From Candidatus Riesia pediculicola (GTDB lineage Bacteria > Pseudomonadota > Gammaproteobacteria > Enterobacterales > Enterobacteriaceae), in NCBI RefSeq assembly GCF_002073915.1, contig NZ_CP012841.1, positions 324,507 through 388,506 on the forward strand: a stretch of 64,000 nucleotides of DNA, read 5' to 3'. The position numbers and the translations under genes were made by a program. The notes under the pieces were generated by a model. That model did no database searches and was not told the origin of the DNA. It saw only the letters and a program-made list of their open reading frames with translations. Within the stretch, counting starts at the first letter, position 1, and each line of letters begins with the position of its first letter. Below are positions 9,383-23,511 of the stretch, piece by piece.

Positions 9383-9504
9383 CCCAGCAACTCCCTACTC
9401 TCGCATAAATAAAGTATACACTACCATCGGCACCACGAAGTTTCACTTCTGAGTTCGGAATGGATAAATCTTTCAGGTGGTTCCATCGCGTTATTGTTGC
9501 CAGA
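9383..9504 (-). rRNA. rrf: 5S ribosomal RNA
   Basis: The minus strand reads through conserved 5S landmarks: CCGAACTCAGAAGTGAAAC, GCCGATGGTAGTGT and GCGAGAGTAGGGA. The 5' strand (UCUGGCAAC) and the 3' strand (GUUGCUGGG) pair over nine positions to form helix I, which fixes the ends to within a base or two. It is the last RNA of the operon. Confidence 0.95.
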
Positions 9505-9519
9505 TAGATAACTTTTTAT

Positions 9520-9541
9520 CCAAAAAAGTTTTCTTTTTTGG
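9520..9541 (-). other. Hairpin in the 23S-5S spacer
   Basis: A perfect 8-bp inverted repeat (ccaaaaaa ... ttttttgg) with a 6-base loop between 23S and 5S. It may guide processing of the 5S precursor. It is not a likely terminator, because 5S lies downstream on the same transcript. Confidence 0.5.
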
Positions 9542-9585
9542 AATCAATGAAATCTTTGTAAAACAAGCTTCATATATTCGAGAAA

Positions 9586-9592
9586 GATCGAA
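9586..9592 (-). other. 3' half of the 23S precursor processing stem
   Basis: The bases gatcgaa here are an exact inverted repeat of ttcgatc at 12517-12523 on the other flank of 23S. With an imperfect extension inwards they would form the long stem that RNase III cuts to release pre-23S. The pairing is seen in the sequence; the processing role is known from E. coli. Confidence 0.5.
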
Positions 9593-9606
9593 GTTCTCAA
9601 TCAATT

Positions 9607-12497
<2,891 letters not shown>

Positions 12498-12560
12498 TCA
12501 AAACTGAAGAAGAAATTTCGATCATTTTCTTCAGATGAAGAATCGAGAATATATGTACGC

Positions 12561-12587
12561 TTCATCTCATTTTTTATGTGAGATGAA
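12561..12587 (-). other. Hairpin in the 16S-23S spacer
   Basis: A 9-bp perfect stem (ttcatctca / tgagatgaa) with a 9-base loop lies between tRNA-Glu and 23S. It may help to separate tRNA and 23S precursors. It has no T-run in the direction of transcription that would suggest termination. Confidence 0.5.
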
Positions 12588-12614
12588 ACTCAGCTTGTTT
12601 TACATTTGATTTTT

Positions 12615-12623
12615 GAAAGAGCA
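12615..12623 (-). promoter_or_regulatory. Spacer boxA antitermination site
   Basis: The minus strand reads TGCTCTTTC shortly after the tRNA-Glu, very close to the E. coli boxA TGCTCTTTA. In E. coli a second boxA in the 16S-23S spacer reloads the Nus factor complex (NusB, S10, SuhB). Confidence 0.65.
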
Positions 12624-12634
12624 TTTATATAAAT

Positions 12635-12706
12635 CGTCCCCTAGGGGATTTGAACCCCTGTTGCCGCCGTGAAAGAGCGATGTCCTGACCGCTAGACGAA
12701 GGGGAC
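12635..12706 (-). tRNA. tRNA-Glu (anticodon TTC)
   Basis: 72 bases in the 16S-23S spacer. The acceptor pairs GTCCCCT with AGGGGAC, the T-loop is TTCAAAT and the anticodon loop is CTTTCAC, giving anticodon TTC. The anticodon stem uses two G-U pairs. The discriminator base is G. The bases after it are ATT rather than CCA, so the 3' CCA must be added by tRNA nucleotidyltransferase; E. coli encodes it. The D-loop is one base shorter than in E. coli. Confidence 0.96.
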
Positions 12707-12765
12707 TAAAAAACTTAAATCTATAAAAAATTATATTTACTACAATTATGATTCTAAAAAAACTA

Positions 12766-12779
12766 TTGTGAACACTTGT
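12766..12779 (-). other. 3' half of the 16S precursor processing stem
   Basis: ttgtgaacacttgt here is an exact 14-base inverted repeat of acaagtgttcacaa at 14459-14472, on the other side of 16S. Folding them together makes a 14-bp stem that encloses the whole 16S RNA, the arrangement that RNase III cuts in E. coli. Confidence 0.75.
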
Positions 12780-12784
12780 TTTTT

Positions 12785-14344
<1,560 letters not shown>

Positions 14345-14458
14345 AAATCGGATGTTCAAAAATGATTATTTGAACGAGAACCTTTACGTCTCTATATATG
14401 AATATATTGACGAAACACCTTGTGTGATCAAATTGATCCGTTTCTCCTTCTGATATTC

Positions 14459-14472
14459 ACAAGTGTTCACAA
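14459..14472 (-). other. 5' half of the 16S precursor processing stem
   Basis: acaagtgttcacaa, an exact inverted repeat of 12766-12779. See that entry. It lies just downstream of boxA in the leader, as in E. coli rrn operons. Confidence 0.75.
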
Positions 14473-14479
14473 AGATTTT

Positions 14480-14488
14480 TTAAAGAAC
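14480..14488 (-). promoter_or_regulatory. Leader boxA antitermination site
   Basis: The minus strand reads GTTCTTTAAAAAATC; E. coli leader boxA is TGCTCTTTAACAA. It sits upstream of 16S and next to the processing stem, as expected. It should bind NusB-S10 and recruit SuhB. Confidence 0.7.
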
Positions 14489-14586
14489 GTTACTGCTTTC
14501 TGAAAAATTTAGAAAATATAATTACTAGAAAAATCATAAAAATTGAATGAAGTGATTTTCTAATATGAAATATTTACTTTCGAGAG

Positions 14587-14615
14587 ATTGTATCATGTGG
14601 TTTATATCGAATCAA
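14587..14615 (-). promoter_or_regulatory. Candidate rRNA operon promoter
   Basis: The minus strand has TTGATT (14610-14615), a 17-base spacer, then TACAAT (14587-14592), a good sigma-70 match with optimal spacing. AT-rich sequence that could act as an UP element lies upstream. The predicted leader to 16S is about 235 bases. Found by eye; transcription start not known. Confidence 0.5.
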
Positions 14616-14786
14616 TTCAATTTTAAGTAAGATTTTTTTATATATTTTGTAGAGTTACAATACGAGATCATTTATAAATAAATTTCTTTAATATGTAGTT
14701 TCCTTAATTTGGAAATTTTTTTATTGTTTAAATCGTATTTTTATAATAAATTTTTACCATCTTTGATTGAAAGGTTAGGATGAATT

Positions 14787-16538
14787 ATGAAAACAAGTCA
14801 ATATCTTTTATCAACTTTGACAGATTATCAAGTAAATTCTGAAATTTTAAGTGATCGTTTAATGATGAGATCTGGAATGATTAGAAAGCTATCTTCTGGA
14901 ATATATTATTGGTTACCAACTGGAGTGAAGGTCATTGAAAAGTTAAAAAGTATAATTCGCAAAGAAATGGATTCGATTGGATTGATAGAGTTTTCTTCTC
15001 CACTAATTCAGCCGATGAAGTTATGGAAAAAAAGTGGGAGATTAGATCAGTACGGGGAAGAGCTTTTTCGAATCAATGATCGAAAAAGTCGACCTTTTAT
15101 TTTAAGTCCAACCAATGAAGAGTCCATTATATATCTTATGAAACATGAAATTCAGTCTTATAAGCAACTACCAATCAGTTTATATCAGATTAGAACAAAG
15201 TTTAGAGATGAATTAAGACCACAGTTTGGCATTATTCGATCTAAAGAATTCATTATGAAAGACGCGTATTCATTTCACACAAATCTTCAGTCTTTACAAA
15301 AAACTTATGAAATGATGCTTGATACATATAAAAGAATTTTTAATCGAATTGGACTGGACTTTAGAGTAATTTTAGCAGAAAACGGTTTTATTGGAGGGAA
15401 TTTATCTCATGAATTTCGTTCGAATTTAAAGAAAAAACATTCTAAACTCGGTTGGAAGGTGAAAAAAAATTTTTTGAAAGTCAAAAAACAATGTAGTATG
15501 AATCATATTAAGATTATTTTTATAAAAAATGGTTTAAACATAAAACGAATCAAAACAAATCAAAAATCAATATCTGAAATTTTAAAGGAAAACAATTTTC
15601 TTCTTAAAGAAATGACGAAGTTAATCGTAGTAAGAGCTTCTCAGGAGAGTAAATATCAATTCGTTGCTATCTTGATGAGATTGAACGATTCAATTAATTT
15701 TTATGAAATTGAAAAACACGTTTTGATTCAAAAACCAATGAAGATTGCTCAAAAAAAAGAGTTGTCAAAAATAATGAACTTTAAAAAGTTTGATTTTATA
15801 GATCAGTTTAATGAAAAAATCCCAATTATCGCAGATCATAGAGTTAAAAAAATACTGTGTCCAACGATAGGACTGAAAATCGACGAATTTTATTATTTAG
15901 ATAGCAATTTTAAAATGAAATCTCAAAATTTTAAAATTTATGATTTTGTTAAAAATCTTTCAGAAAATTATTTATCTCAATTTTATAATGAAAATATTGA
16001 ACAAATAAGAAAAGATGAGATTGAAATAGGACATATTTTTCAAATAGGAAACAAATATTCCCGTGCGATGAACGCTTTTTTTCAAGATGAAAGAGGAGAA
16101 AGAAAATTAATTACAATGGGATGTTATGGAATTGGAATTGGTCGTGTAATAGCAGCAATAATTGAGCAGAATCATGACATCAATGGAATTGTTTGGCCAG
16201 ATGTATTGGCTCCATTTCAAGTAGCCATATTACCCATCAATATGTATAAATTTAACATAGTAAGAAAGGTTTCAAATGATCTATATTGCGATCTAAAAAA
16301 AAATAATTTCGAAGTTATCTTTGATGATAGACAAATTGGATTTAGTAAAATGTTGAAAGATATCGAATTGATAGGAGTTCCAAACATTTTAATAATTAAT
16401 AAGGAAAATTTATTATCGAATAATATTATATACCGAAATCGATCAAATCATTCAGAAGAAATGATTCATCTAAGTTGTACTCTATCCTTTTTAAAAAAAT
16501 TATTCATTAAAAATCTTATAAAAGAAACAGAACTTTAG
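14787..16538 (+). CDS. proS: Prolyl-tRNA synthetase, bacterial type with degenerate editing domain
   Basis: Class II synthetase charging tRNA-Pro. 583 residues against 572 in E. coli. Catalytic motifs are clear: YWLPTGVKV, RDELRPQFGIIRSKEFIMKDAYSF (read as two adjoining blocks), and TMGCYGIGIGRV followed by IVWPDVLAPFQVAILP. The anticodon-binding domain follows to the end. The inserted editing domain (about 220-400) is recognisable from SISEIL to ADHRV but strongly diverged. A short segment before it that reads SDTSDYAANIE in E. coli is missing. A Shine-Dalgarno-like AGGATG precedes the ATG at 14787. It converges on tilS, as in E. coli, with the intervening yaeQ-nlpE-rof genes lost. Confidence 0.95.
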   Translation: MKTSQYLLSTLTDYQVNSEILSDRLMMRSGMIRKLSSGIYYWLPTGVKVIEKLKSIIRKEMDSIGLIEFSSPLIQPMKLWKKSGRLDQYGEELFRINDRKSRPFILSPTNEESIIYLMKHEIQSYKQLPISLYQIRTKFRDELRPQFGIIRSKEFIMKDAYSFHTNLQSLQKTYEMMLDTYKRIFNRIGLDFRVILAENGFIGGNLSHEFRSNLKKKHSKLGWKVKKNFLKVKKQCSMNHIKIIFIKNGLNIKRIKTNQKSISEILKENNFLLKEMTKLIVVRASQESKYQFVAILMRLNDSINFYEIEKHVLIQKPMKIAQKKELSKIMNFKKFDFIDQFNEKIPIIADHRVKKILCPTIGLKIDEFYYLDSNFKMKSQNFKIYDFVKNLSENYLSQFYNENIEQIRKDEIEIGHIFQIGNKYSRAMNAFFQDERGERKLITMGCYGIGIGRVIAAIIEQNHDINGIVWPDVLAPFQVAILPINMYKFNIVRKVSNDLYCDLKKNNFEVIFDDRQIGFSKMLKDIELIGVPNILIINKENLLSNNIIYRNRSNHSEEMIHLSCTLSFLKKLFIKNLIKETEL

Positions 16539-16625
16539 ATTAAATTGATAATTTAAAAAAATAATCTTTATTTTTGTAAATAAATTTTATAAAAGTTGAA
16601 AATAATAAGTGAGAATCTTATTCTT

Positions 16626-17990
16626 CTATTTTTTAATCCATTTGATACAAATCTGATTAGATGAGATGGAGGATCCTTCTTCTGTAACGAATAAATCAAT
16701 GATCGCAATTAGTTTGGAATTATAGAAGATTGCTGGAATTCTTCTTCGCATCCATGGAGCAATGTTGCATTGTCTCCATATTTTTTTGATCGTAGTGCTT
16801 TTGATTTCAGTCCCAAGTCGAACTTTTTCTTTACTTCTAACGTCAAATCTGATCGAAACAATTTCATGAGTTTTAGGTTTTCTAATCTTATTGATTGTCC
16901 TTGAACATATGTTTCTTTTGTTTCGACATACGACTAACTTTCCCAAATTTCCTGGAAGGAGGATATCATTGGATAGATTCTTCCATACGATACGAGATTC
17001 ATTGATTTCTTTAAATTTTTGAAAACAAAATAAACGGCTCCGAAACTTTCGGATAACATATTTCTTAAAAACAACGAGTTCTGGTTGAGAATTTGGATTC
17101 GCACGAATCACATTATTCCATAAAACCTTTAATTGTATTCGAGAAGGGTTAGGAAGATGATTTATCTTAAACCAATTTCTCAGAATGACATTTCTTTTAA
17201 TTTTTGAAAAGGTTAGTAATTCTTTGATTTTAAGGGAACTATCTCTTTGATTGAACAACCTTAAAAAATGGGGTTTAATCAACTCTTCAATTAGATTTTC
17301 TTGATCTTCGCACAATTTTGCGCTGTTAGAAATAGCTTTTGAAAAATATGGCCAACGTCTATTCAAGATAGAGAGAACATGAATCCTTAAAAAATTTCTA
17401 TCAAACAAATCTTGAAAATTGCTTTGATCCTCTATCCAAGATAGACGATTTTCTTCAGCATATTTTTTTAATTGAGTCTTCTCAAAAGATAAAAGGGGAC
17501 GAACAATATTTTTATCATGAAAGGATGTGATAAACTTCATAGAAGATAATCCTGAAGGCCCGCTACCTCTTTTTAAAGCTAAGAGAAACGTTTCTGCTTG
17601 GTCGTCGATATGATGTGCTGTCATTATGACTTCTTTCGGACGCAAAACATTTCTCATTTCTCTATATCTTATTGCTCTAGATTCCGATTCTACTCCATAT
17701 TTTTTTGAAGATATTTTAACTCTTTTAGATAGAAACGAGATCTTCCAAAGATCACATATTTTTTTACAATGAGATTCCCAAAGGTTCGATTCTTTTTGAA
17801 GATGATGGTTGATATGAATTGCTCTTAGGTCGATTTTAATCTTTTTTAACTTCCTAAGCGTCATTAGAATATGTAAAAGAACCGTCGAATCCATCCCTCC
17901 GCTAAAACCAACTAATACTTTTTTAAATGGATTCAAGGATTTAGAAATCAATTTTAGTAAGTTATATGGTTCGTCTTTTTTTTTTTTCAT
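16626..17990 (-). CDS. tilS: tRNA(Ile)-lysidine synthase
   Basis: Converts C34 of the CAU-anticodon tRNA-Ile to lysidine so that it reads AUA, essential in a genome with many AUA codons. 454 residues against 432 in E. coli. The PP-loop SGGMDS is at about residues 29-34, and MTAHHIDDQAETFLLALKRGSG is the conserved second block (read in two parts). C-terminal domains are present (about 230-454), ending in ICIKWIKK. It lies downstream of accA in the same direction, 103 bases away. E. coli has ldcC and yaeR between accA and tilS; they are absent here. Confidence 0.95.
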   Translation of the reverse strand: MKKKKDEPYNLLKLISKSLNPFKKVLVGFSGGMDSTVLLHILMTLRKLKKIKIDLRAIHINHHLQKESNLWESHCKKICDLWKISFLSKRVKISSKKYGVESESRAIRYREMRNVLRPKEVIMTAHHIDDQAETFLLALKRGSGPSGLSSMKFITSFHDKNIVRPLLSFEKTQLKKYAEENRLSWIEDQSNFQDLFDRNFLRIHVLSILNRRWPYFSKAISNSAKLCEDQENLIEELIKPHFLRLFNQRDSSLKIKELLTFSKIKRNVILRNWFKINHLPNPSRIQLKVLWNNVIRANPNSQPELVVFKKYVIRKFRSRLFCFQKFKEINESRIVWKNLSNDILLPGNLGKLVVCRNKRNICSRTINKIRKPKTHEIVSIRFDVRSKEKVRLGTEIKSTTIKKIWRQCNIAPWMRRRIPAIFYNSKLIAIIDLFVTEEGSSISSNQICIKWIKK

Positions 17991-18093
17991 TTTATAAAAG
18001 AAAAATCGAATTAATTCTATTTTAAGGTTTCATATTCATTTTTTTAAAAAAACAATTTTAAAGAGAGACTGGAAGTAAAATAAAAAAACAGAT

Positions 18094-19056
18094 CTAACTT
18101 TTTCCATATCTCATCAACTTTTGATAACGTTGATAGACAAGCTCTTCTTCCGAAAGTCCATCCAATATTTTTAAATCCGAAAGTATTCTTCTTTTTAGAT
18201 TATTTGCTGCAATAGAATAGTTCCGATGAGCTCCTCCTAGGGGTTCTTCGATGATGTTATCTATTAATCCAAGAGACTTCAATCTTCTTGAAGTGATTCC
18301 CATCATTTCCGAAGCTAAATTGGCTTTTTTTGATTCTTTCCATAAAATGGCAGAGCAACCTTCTGGAGAAATTACAGAATAAGTGCTATATTCGAACATA
18401 TTGATTCTATCTCCTACTCCAATTGCTAAAGCTCCTCCGGAACCTCCTTCTCCTATAACAGTACATATGATCGGAACAAAAAGATTAGACATATCTTGCA
18501 AATTGTTCGCAATTGCTATCGACTGTCCTCTTTCTTCTGCTTCTACTCCAGGATAAGCTCCTGGAGTATCGATTAAGGTGATGATCGGAAGACGAAAATT
18601 TTCTGCAATCTTCATTAATCTTAAAGATTTACGATATCCTTCTGGAGATGACATTCCAAAATTTCTTTCGATCATTTCTTCGATATCTCTTCCTTTCTGA
18701 TGTCCAATCACGACAATTGACCTTCCATCTATTCTAGCTATTCCTCCTACGATTGCTTTATCTTCTCTATATAATCGATCTCCAGATAATTCTTGAAAAT
18801 CAGTAAAGATTCGATGGATATAATCGTAAGTATGCGGTCTCATAGGATGCCGAGATAATTTTACAATTTGCCAATCGTTTAAATTAGAAAATATTTCTTT
18901 TGTTAATCTTATTACTCTTTCTTCTAACTTCTTAATCTTTAAATTTCTTTCAGATTTTCTGTATTTGTTCGAAAAATCTGAAGATCTTAACATATCTATC
19001 TTTTTTTCTAATTGAACGATAGGTTTCTCAAAATCTAAAAAAATTTTTTCGATCAT
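18094..19056 (-). CDS. accA: Acetyl-CoA carboxylase carboxyltransferase subunit alpha
   Basis: The alpha subunit of the carboxyltransferase that makes malonyl-CoA, first step of fatty acid synthesis. 320 residues against 319 in E. coli, close throughout: [15 protein letters not shown] at the start, [57 protein letters not shown] and EPLGGAHRN. The ATG lies 6 bases after the dnaE stop, so the pair is cotranscribed as in E. coli. It requires accB, accC and accD from elsewhere in the genome. FabZ in this window acts in the same pathway. Confidence 0.97.
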   Translation of the reverse strand: MIEKIFLDFEKPIVQLEKKIDMLRSSDFSNKYRKSERNLKIKKLEERVIRLTKEIFSNLNDWQIVKLSRHPMRPHTYDYIHRIFTDFQELSGDRLYREDKAIVGGIARIDGRSIVVIGHQKGRDIEEMIERNFGMSSPEGYRKSLRLMKIAENFRLPIITLIDTPGAYPGVEAEERGQSIAIANNLQDMSNLFVPIICTVIGEGGSGGALAIGVGDRINMFEYSTYSVISPEGCSAILWKESKKANLASEMMGITSRRLKSLGLIDNIIEEPLGGAHRNYSIAANNLKRRILSDLKILDGLSEEELVYQRYQKLMRYGKS

Positions 19057-19062
19057 TTAAAA

Positions 19063-22000
19063 TCATTCTCTTGCCGGATTTTTGAAACATAATTTAAATC
19101 GATAACCGTCTGATTGAATATCGTTCAGGTCAAATATCAATTCATTTGTAATAGAGATATTTTTTTCTATTTTTATTCTTATGAAAGAATCCTCTTTTTT
19201 ATAGAAGAAATAAACAGGTTTATTTCCGAAACGATAACGAATCAACAAAGTTTGAATTTTTTTTAAAAAATGTTTTCTAATTTTTCCTTCTTTTGACATA
19301 ATCGAAATACATCTCACATATTTCTCTCTAGCTTCGTTTAGATCCATCAAGTTATATACATTCATTCTTTTTGTGTGAGTATACTCATTATTTTCAATAT
19401 TACCAGTGACTATTAAAATGTTCTCTTTTTTTAAAAGAGATCCATATCTTTCCATTTTTTCAGGAAATAAAACAATTTCTAAATTTCCAGAAAAATCGCT
19501 TAGAGTACATATTCCAATTGTTTTTGAATTTCGAAAAAAATTCGAAGTTTTACATTTTACTAATCTACAAGAGGATATAGATCCTACAACTGTGAGAGAA
19601 CTTTCTTGTGAAAAACTATGAGACAATATATCTCTGATATTCTTTCCTCTCGTATAATAACTTATTTCAGAACGATAGAAAGATGTTGGATGATTGGTTA
19701 AATAAAAACCAAGAGTATCTCTTTCACCATAGAAAACCATTCTTTTCAATCTTTTTCTGGATAAATCGTCTATTTCTCGAATAGATCGATTTTTTCTTAT
19801 GTCTGTTTCAAACATATCGATCTGTCCAGAAGATTGAACTTTTTTTTCTTGCGCTGTTAATTTTAATGCATCTTTTAAAATATGTAACATCTCAAATCTT
19901 TTTTGACCAAAACAATCAAAAGATCCAGATAAAATTAATTTTTCGAGAGTTTTACGATTTACTGTTTTAACGTTTATTCTTCTACAAAAATCGAAGATGT
20001 CTAGAAATTTTCCATATTTATTTCGAGAAGATATCATTTTTTCGATTACTGATTTTCCAATTCCTTTAATTGCTCCCATTCCATAAATAATTTCTCCATT
20101 GCGATTGACTTGAAAGAAGTACATTCCCTGATTAACGTTTGGAGGTAAAATTTTGATCTTCAACCTTCGACATTCATTTACTAGTTCAAATATTTTATCT
20201 AAATTGTTCATCTCAGATGTCATCGAAGCAGCTATGAATTCAGAAGGATAATGAGATTTCAACCATAAAGTTTGATAGGATATGAGTGCGTAAGCAGCTG
20301 AATGTGACTTATTAAAACCGTAACCTGAAAATTTTTCCATAAGATCGAACATTCTGGAAGCCATCTCTCTATCGATTCCTCTTTTTAAGCATCTTCTTTC
20401 GAAATTTTTTCTCTGATCTTTCATTTCTTTTTTATTTTTTTTACTCATAGCTCTTCTTAATATGTCAGCTTCTCCAAGAGAATATCCTGCAAGAATTTGT
20501 GCTATCTGCATTACTTGTTCTTGATATAGGATGATTCCGTATGTATTTTTTAGAATTGGTTTTAAAAGATCGTGTTGACATTCTTCTTCTGGATAAGAGA
20601 TCTTTTCCAATCCGTTCTTACGATTGATAAAATTACTTATCATTCCAGATTTTAAAGGTCCAGGTCGAAACAGCGCGATTAAGGAAATGATGTCTTCGAA
20701 ACAATCCGGTTGTAATCTTCTAATCAAATCTTTCATTCCTCTGGATTCTAATTGAAATATTGCAACTGTCTCTGCTGATCTTAGTAGATCAAAAGACATT
20801 GGATCATTTAAAGATATGGAATTAAGATCTGATAACGTAATTTTTTTTAGATCTGAAGAATGAAAGTTGATGATTTCGATAGTATCACGAATAATTGTTA
20901 AAGTTTTTAATCCTAAGAAATCAAATTTTACCAGACCAATCTTTTCAATATCATCTTTATCAAGATGTGTAAGTGAGTTTTTTCCAATCGAGTCGTAATA
21001 TAAAGGAAAATACTTTATGATTTTTTTTGGAGAGATGACTATACCTCCAGCATGTTTGCTCACATTTCGAACAATTCCCTCCAATTTTTTAGCAGTATCA
21101 AGCAATATCTTTACTTCTTCTTCATTTTCATACAGTTTTTTTAATTTTTTTTCTGATGATAAAGCATGTTCAATTGTCATACCTGGATCAAATGGAATCA
21201 ATTTGGATATGCGATTAGTAAAACTGTATGGATAACACATAGCTCTTCCTACGTCTTTAACAACGGATCTAGCTGTCATTGTTCCAAATGCTATGATCTG
21301 AGAAACGAAATCTTTTCCATATTTTTTTATGACGTGTTCTATTACAAGATCTCTTTTTTCCACACAAAAATCAATATCGAAATCTGGCATAGAAATCCTT
21401 TCTTTATTTAAGAATCTCTCAAAAACTAAATTAAATTTGATTGGATCCAGTTCTGTAATTTTTAAAGAATAAGCAACTAAAGAACCTGCTCCCGATCCTC
21501 TTCCGGGACCAACTGGTATGTTTTTTCTTTTGGACCAATTCACGAATTCCATGACTATTAAGAAATATCCTGAAAATCCCATTTGATGGATGATATTGAT
21601 TTCTTCCGATAATCTTTGGTCGTATTTATCTCTTTTTCTTTTTCGAATAGATGGATCTGGATAGATTTTTTTTAATCTTTCTTCAAGACCAGATCTTGCA
21701 GAAAAGACGAAGAAATCTTCTATTCGAACATTTTTAATCGGAAAAACAGGTAACAAAAAATTGCTAAATGAAAATTGGAGATTACATCTTTTAGCAATTT
21801 CTACAGTATTTTTTAAGGATTCTGGAATGTCACGAAAAAGATCATTCATCTCTTTTGAACTACGTAAATACTGTTGATCACTATATCGTAAATCATCTTT
21901 TCTAGACTTTGAAAGTACAAATCCATTTTGAATTGCAACTCGGATTTTATGAGCGAAAAAATCATTCTTGAAAACAAATCGGACGTTATTAGTAGCTACG

Positions 22001-22596
22001 ATAGGTATCTTTTTTTTTTTAGATAATTGAATAACTTTATGAATGTACTTTTCTTCTTCTATTTTTCCAGTTCGAGTAATCTCCATGTAATAATGATTAT
22101 GAAAATAGGTACCATAGAAATTAAGGTTTTTTTTAAGATCAGAGAGATTATTTTCCAAAATATTTTTTCCTATATCTCCTGATATCCCTCCGGAAAGTAG
22201 AATAAGCCCTTCTCTATATAGTATGAGCCAATCTTTTTTGATAATTGGACCCATTGTACTATTTCCATCTCGATAAGCTAAAGAAATCAGTTGTACCAGA
22301 TTTTGATATCCTTTGTGATCTTTTATTAATATGGTTAATTCGTAATAAGTTTCAAAACCGTTTTTTGATAAATCTTGAACGATGACATCTGATCCGATGA
22401 TTGGTTTAATTCCAACTGATCTAGATAATTCGTAAAATTTGATCATTCCGTGTAAATTGACGAAATCAGTGATTGCTATAGATGGCATTTTCAATTCTAA
22501 GGCTCTATCTATCAAAATATCTATCCTTGATAAACCATCTGACATAGAATAGTCACTACGAACGTGCAAATGTATAAATTTTGGTTCTTTATTCAT
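19063..22596 (-). CDS. dnaE: DNA polymerase III alpha subunit
   Basis: Replicative polymerase. 1177 residues against 1160 in E. coli, so full length. The N-terminal PHP domain begins HLHVRSDYSMSDGLS. The polymerase catalytic aspartates are in PDFDIDFC (about 404-408) and KFDFLGLKTL (about 555). The segment GPGRGSGAGSLVAYSL and the fingers motif GYGFNKSHSAAYALISYQT are intact. OB-fold and C-terminal domains (about 950-1177) are more diverged. It ends 6 bases before accA. rnhB, lpxB and lpxA, which precede dnaE in E. coli, are missing, so it must have acquired its own promoter or rely on fabZ read-through across 915 bases. Confidence 0.97.
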   Translation of the reverse strand: MNKEPKFIHLHVRSDYSMSDGLSRIDILIDRALELKMPSIAITDFVNLHGMIKFYELSRSVGIKPIIGSDVIVQDLSKNGFETYYELTILIKDHKGYQNLVQLISLAYRDGNSTMGPIIKKDWLILYREGLILLSGGISGDIGKNILENNLSDLKKNLNFYGTYFHNHYYMEITRTGKIEEEKYIHKVIQLSKKKKIPIVATNNVRFVFKNDFFAHKIRVAIQNGFVLSKSRKDDLRYSDQQYLRSSKEMNDLFRDIPESLKNTVEIAKRCNLQFSFSNFLLPVFPIKNVRIEDFFVFSARSGLEERLKKIYPDPSIRKRKRDKYDQRLSEEINIIHQMGFSGYFLIVMEFVNWSKRKNIPVGPGRGSGAGSLVAYSLKITELDPIKFNLVFERFLNKERISMPDFDIDFCVEKRDLVIEHVIKKYGKDFVSQIIAFGTMTARSVVKDVGRAMCYPYSFTNRISKLIPFDPGMTIEHALSSEKKLKKLYENEEEVKILLDTAKKLEGIVRNVSKHAGGIVISPKKIIKYFPLYYDSIGKNSLTHLDKDDIEKIGLVKFDFLGLKTLTIIRDTIEIINFHSSDLKKITLSDLNSISLNDPMSFDLLRSAETVAIFQLESRGMKDLIRRLQPDCFEDIISLIALFRPGPLKSGMISNFINRKNGLEKISYPEEECQHDLLKPILKNTYGIILYQEQVMQIAQILAGYSLGEADILRRAMSKKNKKEMKDQRKNFERRCLKRGIDREMASRMFDLMEKFSGYGFNKSHSAAYALISYQTLWLKSHYPSEFIAASMTSEMNNLDKIFELVNECRRLKIKILPPNVNQGMYFFQVNRNGEIIYGMGAIKGIGKSVIEKMISSRNKYGKFLDIFDFCRRINVKTVNRKTLEKLILSGSFDCFGQKRFEMLHILKDALKLTAQEKKVQSSGQIDMFETDIRKNRSIREIDDLSRKRLKRMVFYGERDTLGFYLTNHPTSFYRSEISYYTRGKNIRDILSHSFSQESSLTVVGSISSCRLVKCKTSNFFRNSKTIGICTLSDFSGNLEIVLFPEKMERYGSLLKKENILIVTGNIENNEYTHTKRMNVYNLMDLNEAREKYVRCISIMSKEGKIRKHFLKKIQTLLIRYRFGNKPVYFFYKKEDSFIRIKIEKNISITNELIFDLNDIQSDGYRFKLCFKNPARE

Positions 22597-23511
22597 ATAT
22601 CATAGAACGTCTTTTCAAAAAAATTGAATTCAATTAAATTTTAATGTTATATCGATATCAAAAAAGTTCTTTGAAAGAGTTGGTCAGATCGATCAACTTT
22701 TCTTTTTTCATACATTTTTTCTAGAATTCATTTTAAAAGTGAAAAATCGGGAAATTATTTCAAGAATGAAAAAATTTTTGTTTTTTAAAGTGTTATATTC
22801 TTCATAAAAATATAATTTTTTTCAACTCTTGTAATAAAAAGTTGATCAAAAGTTAATGATTTAAATTTCTTATTTTTAACGTTCCTCTTTAAAAATAAGT
22901 AAGAAAAGTTATATAGCTTTTACATACTACATATTTTTGATACTTTCTCAAATAAAAACAATGGTAAGATTTATTATTAGACGAATTGTGAAGAAAACGG
23001 TGATATAAGAATGAAAGGAAATAGACTTCTGTTTTTCTGCTCTTAATTCCTAGAAGTTTTTTGAATGAATTATGAGAAATTTTTCGGTCCATTCGATCGA
23101 ATCGATTTCTTATATTTTTCGATTTTTCTTTTAAAAAAATTGTTGTTCTCATATAGAACAAATAAGAAACTTTTTGAGTTTTCGAATAAAGAAAATCGTC
23201 AATTTTTGAATTAAATTTTGATGGGTCAGAAACATATTTTGAAATATAAATATTTTTGTTTATGTTTTTCGAAAAAAAATTACTCAGATTTAATCAAAAA
23301 TGAATAATTTTTTCTTCTCTATCTTATTATTTTGTACTACATTCGTGTCTCTTTTATTATAAATTTCCTGTTTTAGGAACCTAAAAATTCAGAAAACTTC
23401 TTAATCAATTTATTTAAAAGATGAATGGCTGATCTTATACGAAATAAAAGCATTTACTAAGTAGTTGAATTAGAAATAAATGAGGATATTAGTAATTTTC
23501 CTTCCTACTTC
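22597..23511. other. 915-bp spacer at the lpxA-lpxB-rnhB position
   Basis: AT-rich with only short chance frames (the longest, 22889-23161 minus, resembles nothing I know). In E. coli fabZ is followed by lpxA, lpxB and rnhB before dnaE. None is recognisable, so lipid A synthesis genes have been lost here, leaving eroded sequence. Confidence 0.65.

Larger units (their letters stand above)
14345..14786. other. 442-bp region with the rRNA leader and proS upstream sequence
   Basis: Divergent control region. The 16S-proximal part holds the processing stem (14459-14472), boxA (14480-14488) and a promoter candidate (14587-14615), all for the minus-strand rRNA operon. The remaining part, to 14786, is AT-rich and must contain the proS promoter; a TATAAT occurs at 14742-14747 without a clear -35. 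Confidence 0.7.

Noticed and set aside
9355..9390. Upstream TTG start for coaE
   Set aside because: It falls inside the 3' end of 5S rRNA and adds residues without counterpart in CoaE.
22889..23161. 90-codon frame on minus between dnaE and fabZ
   Set aside because: No similarity to LpxA, LpxB or RnhB, composition like the surrounding spacer; a chance frame.
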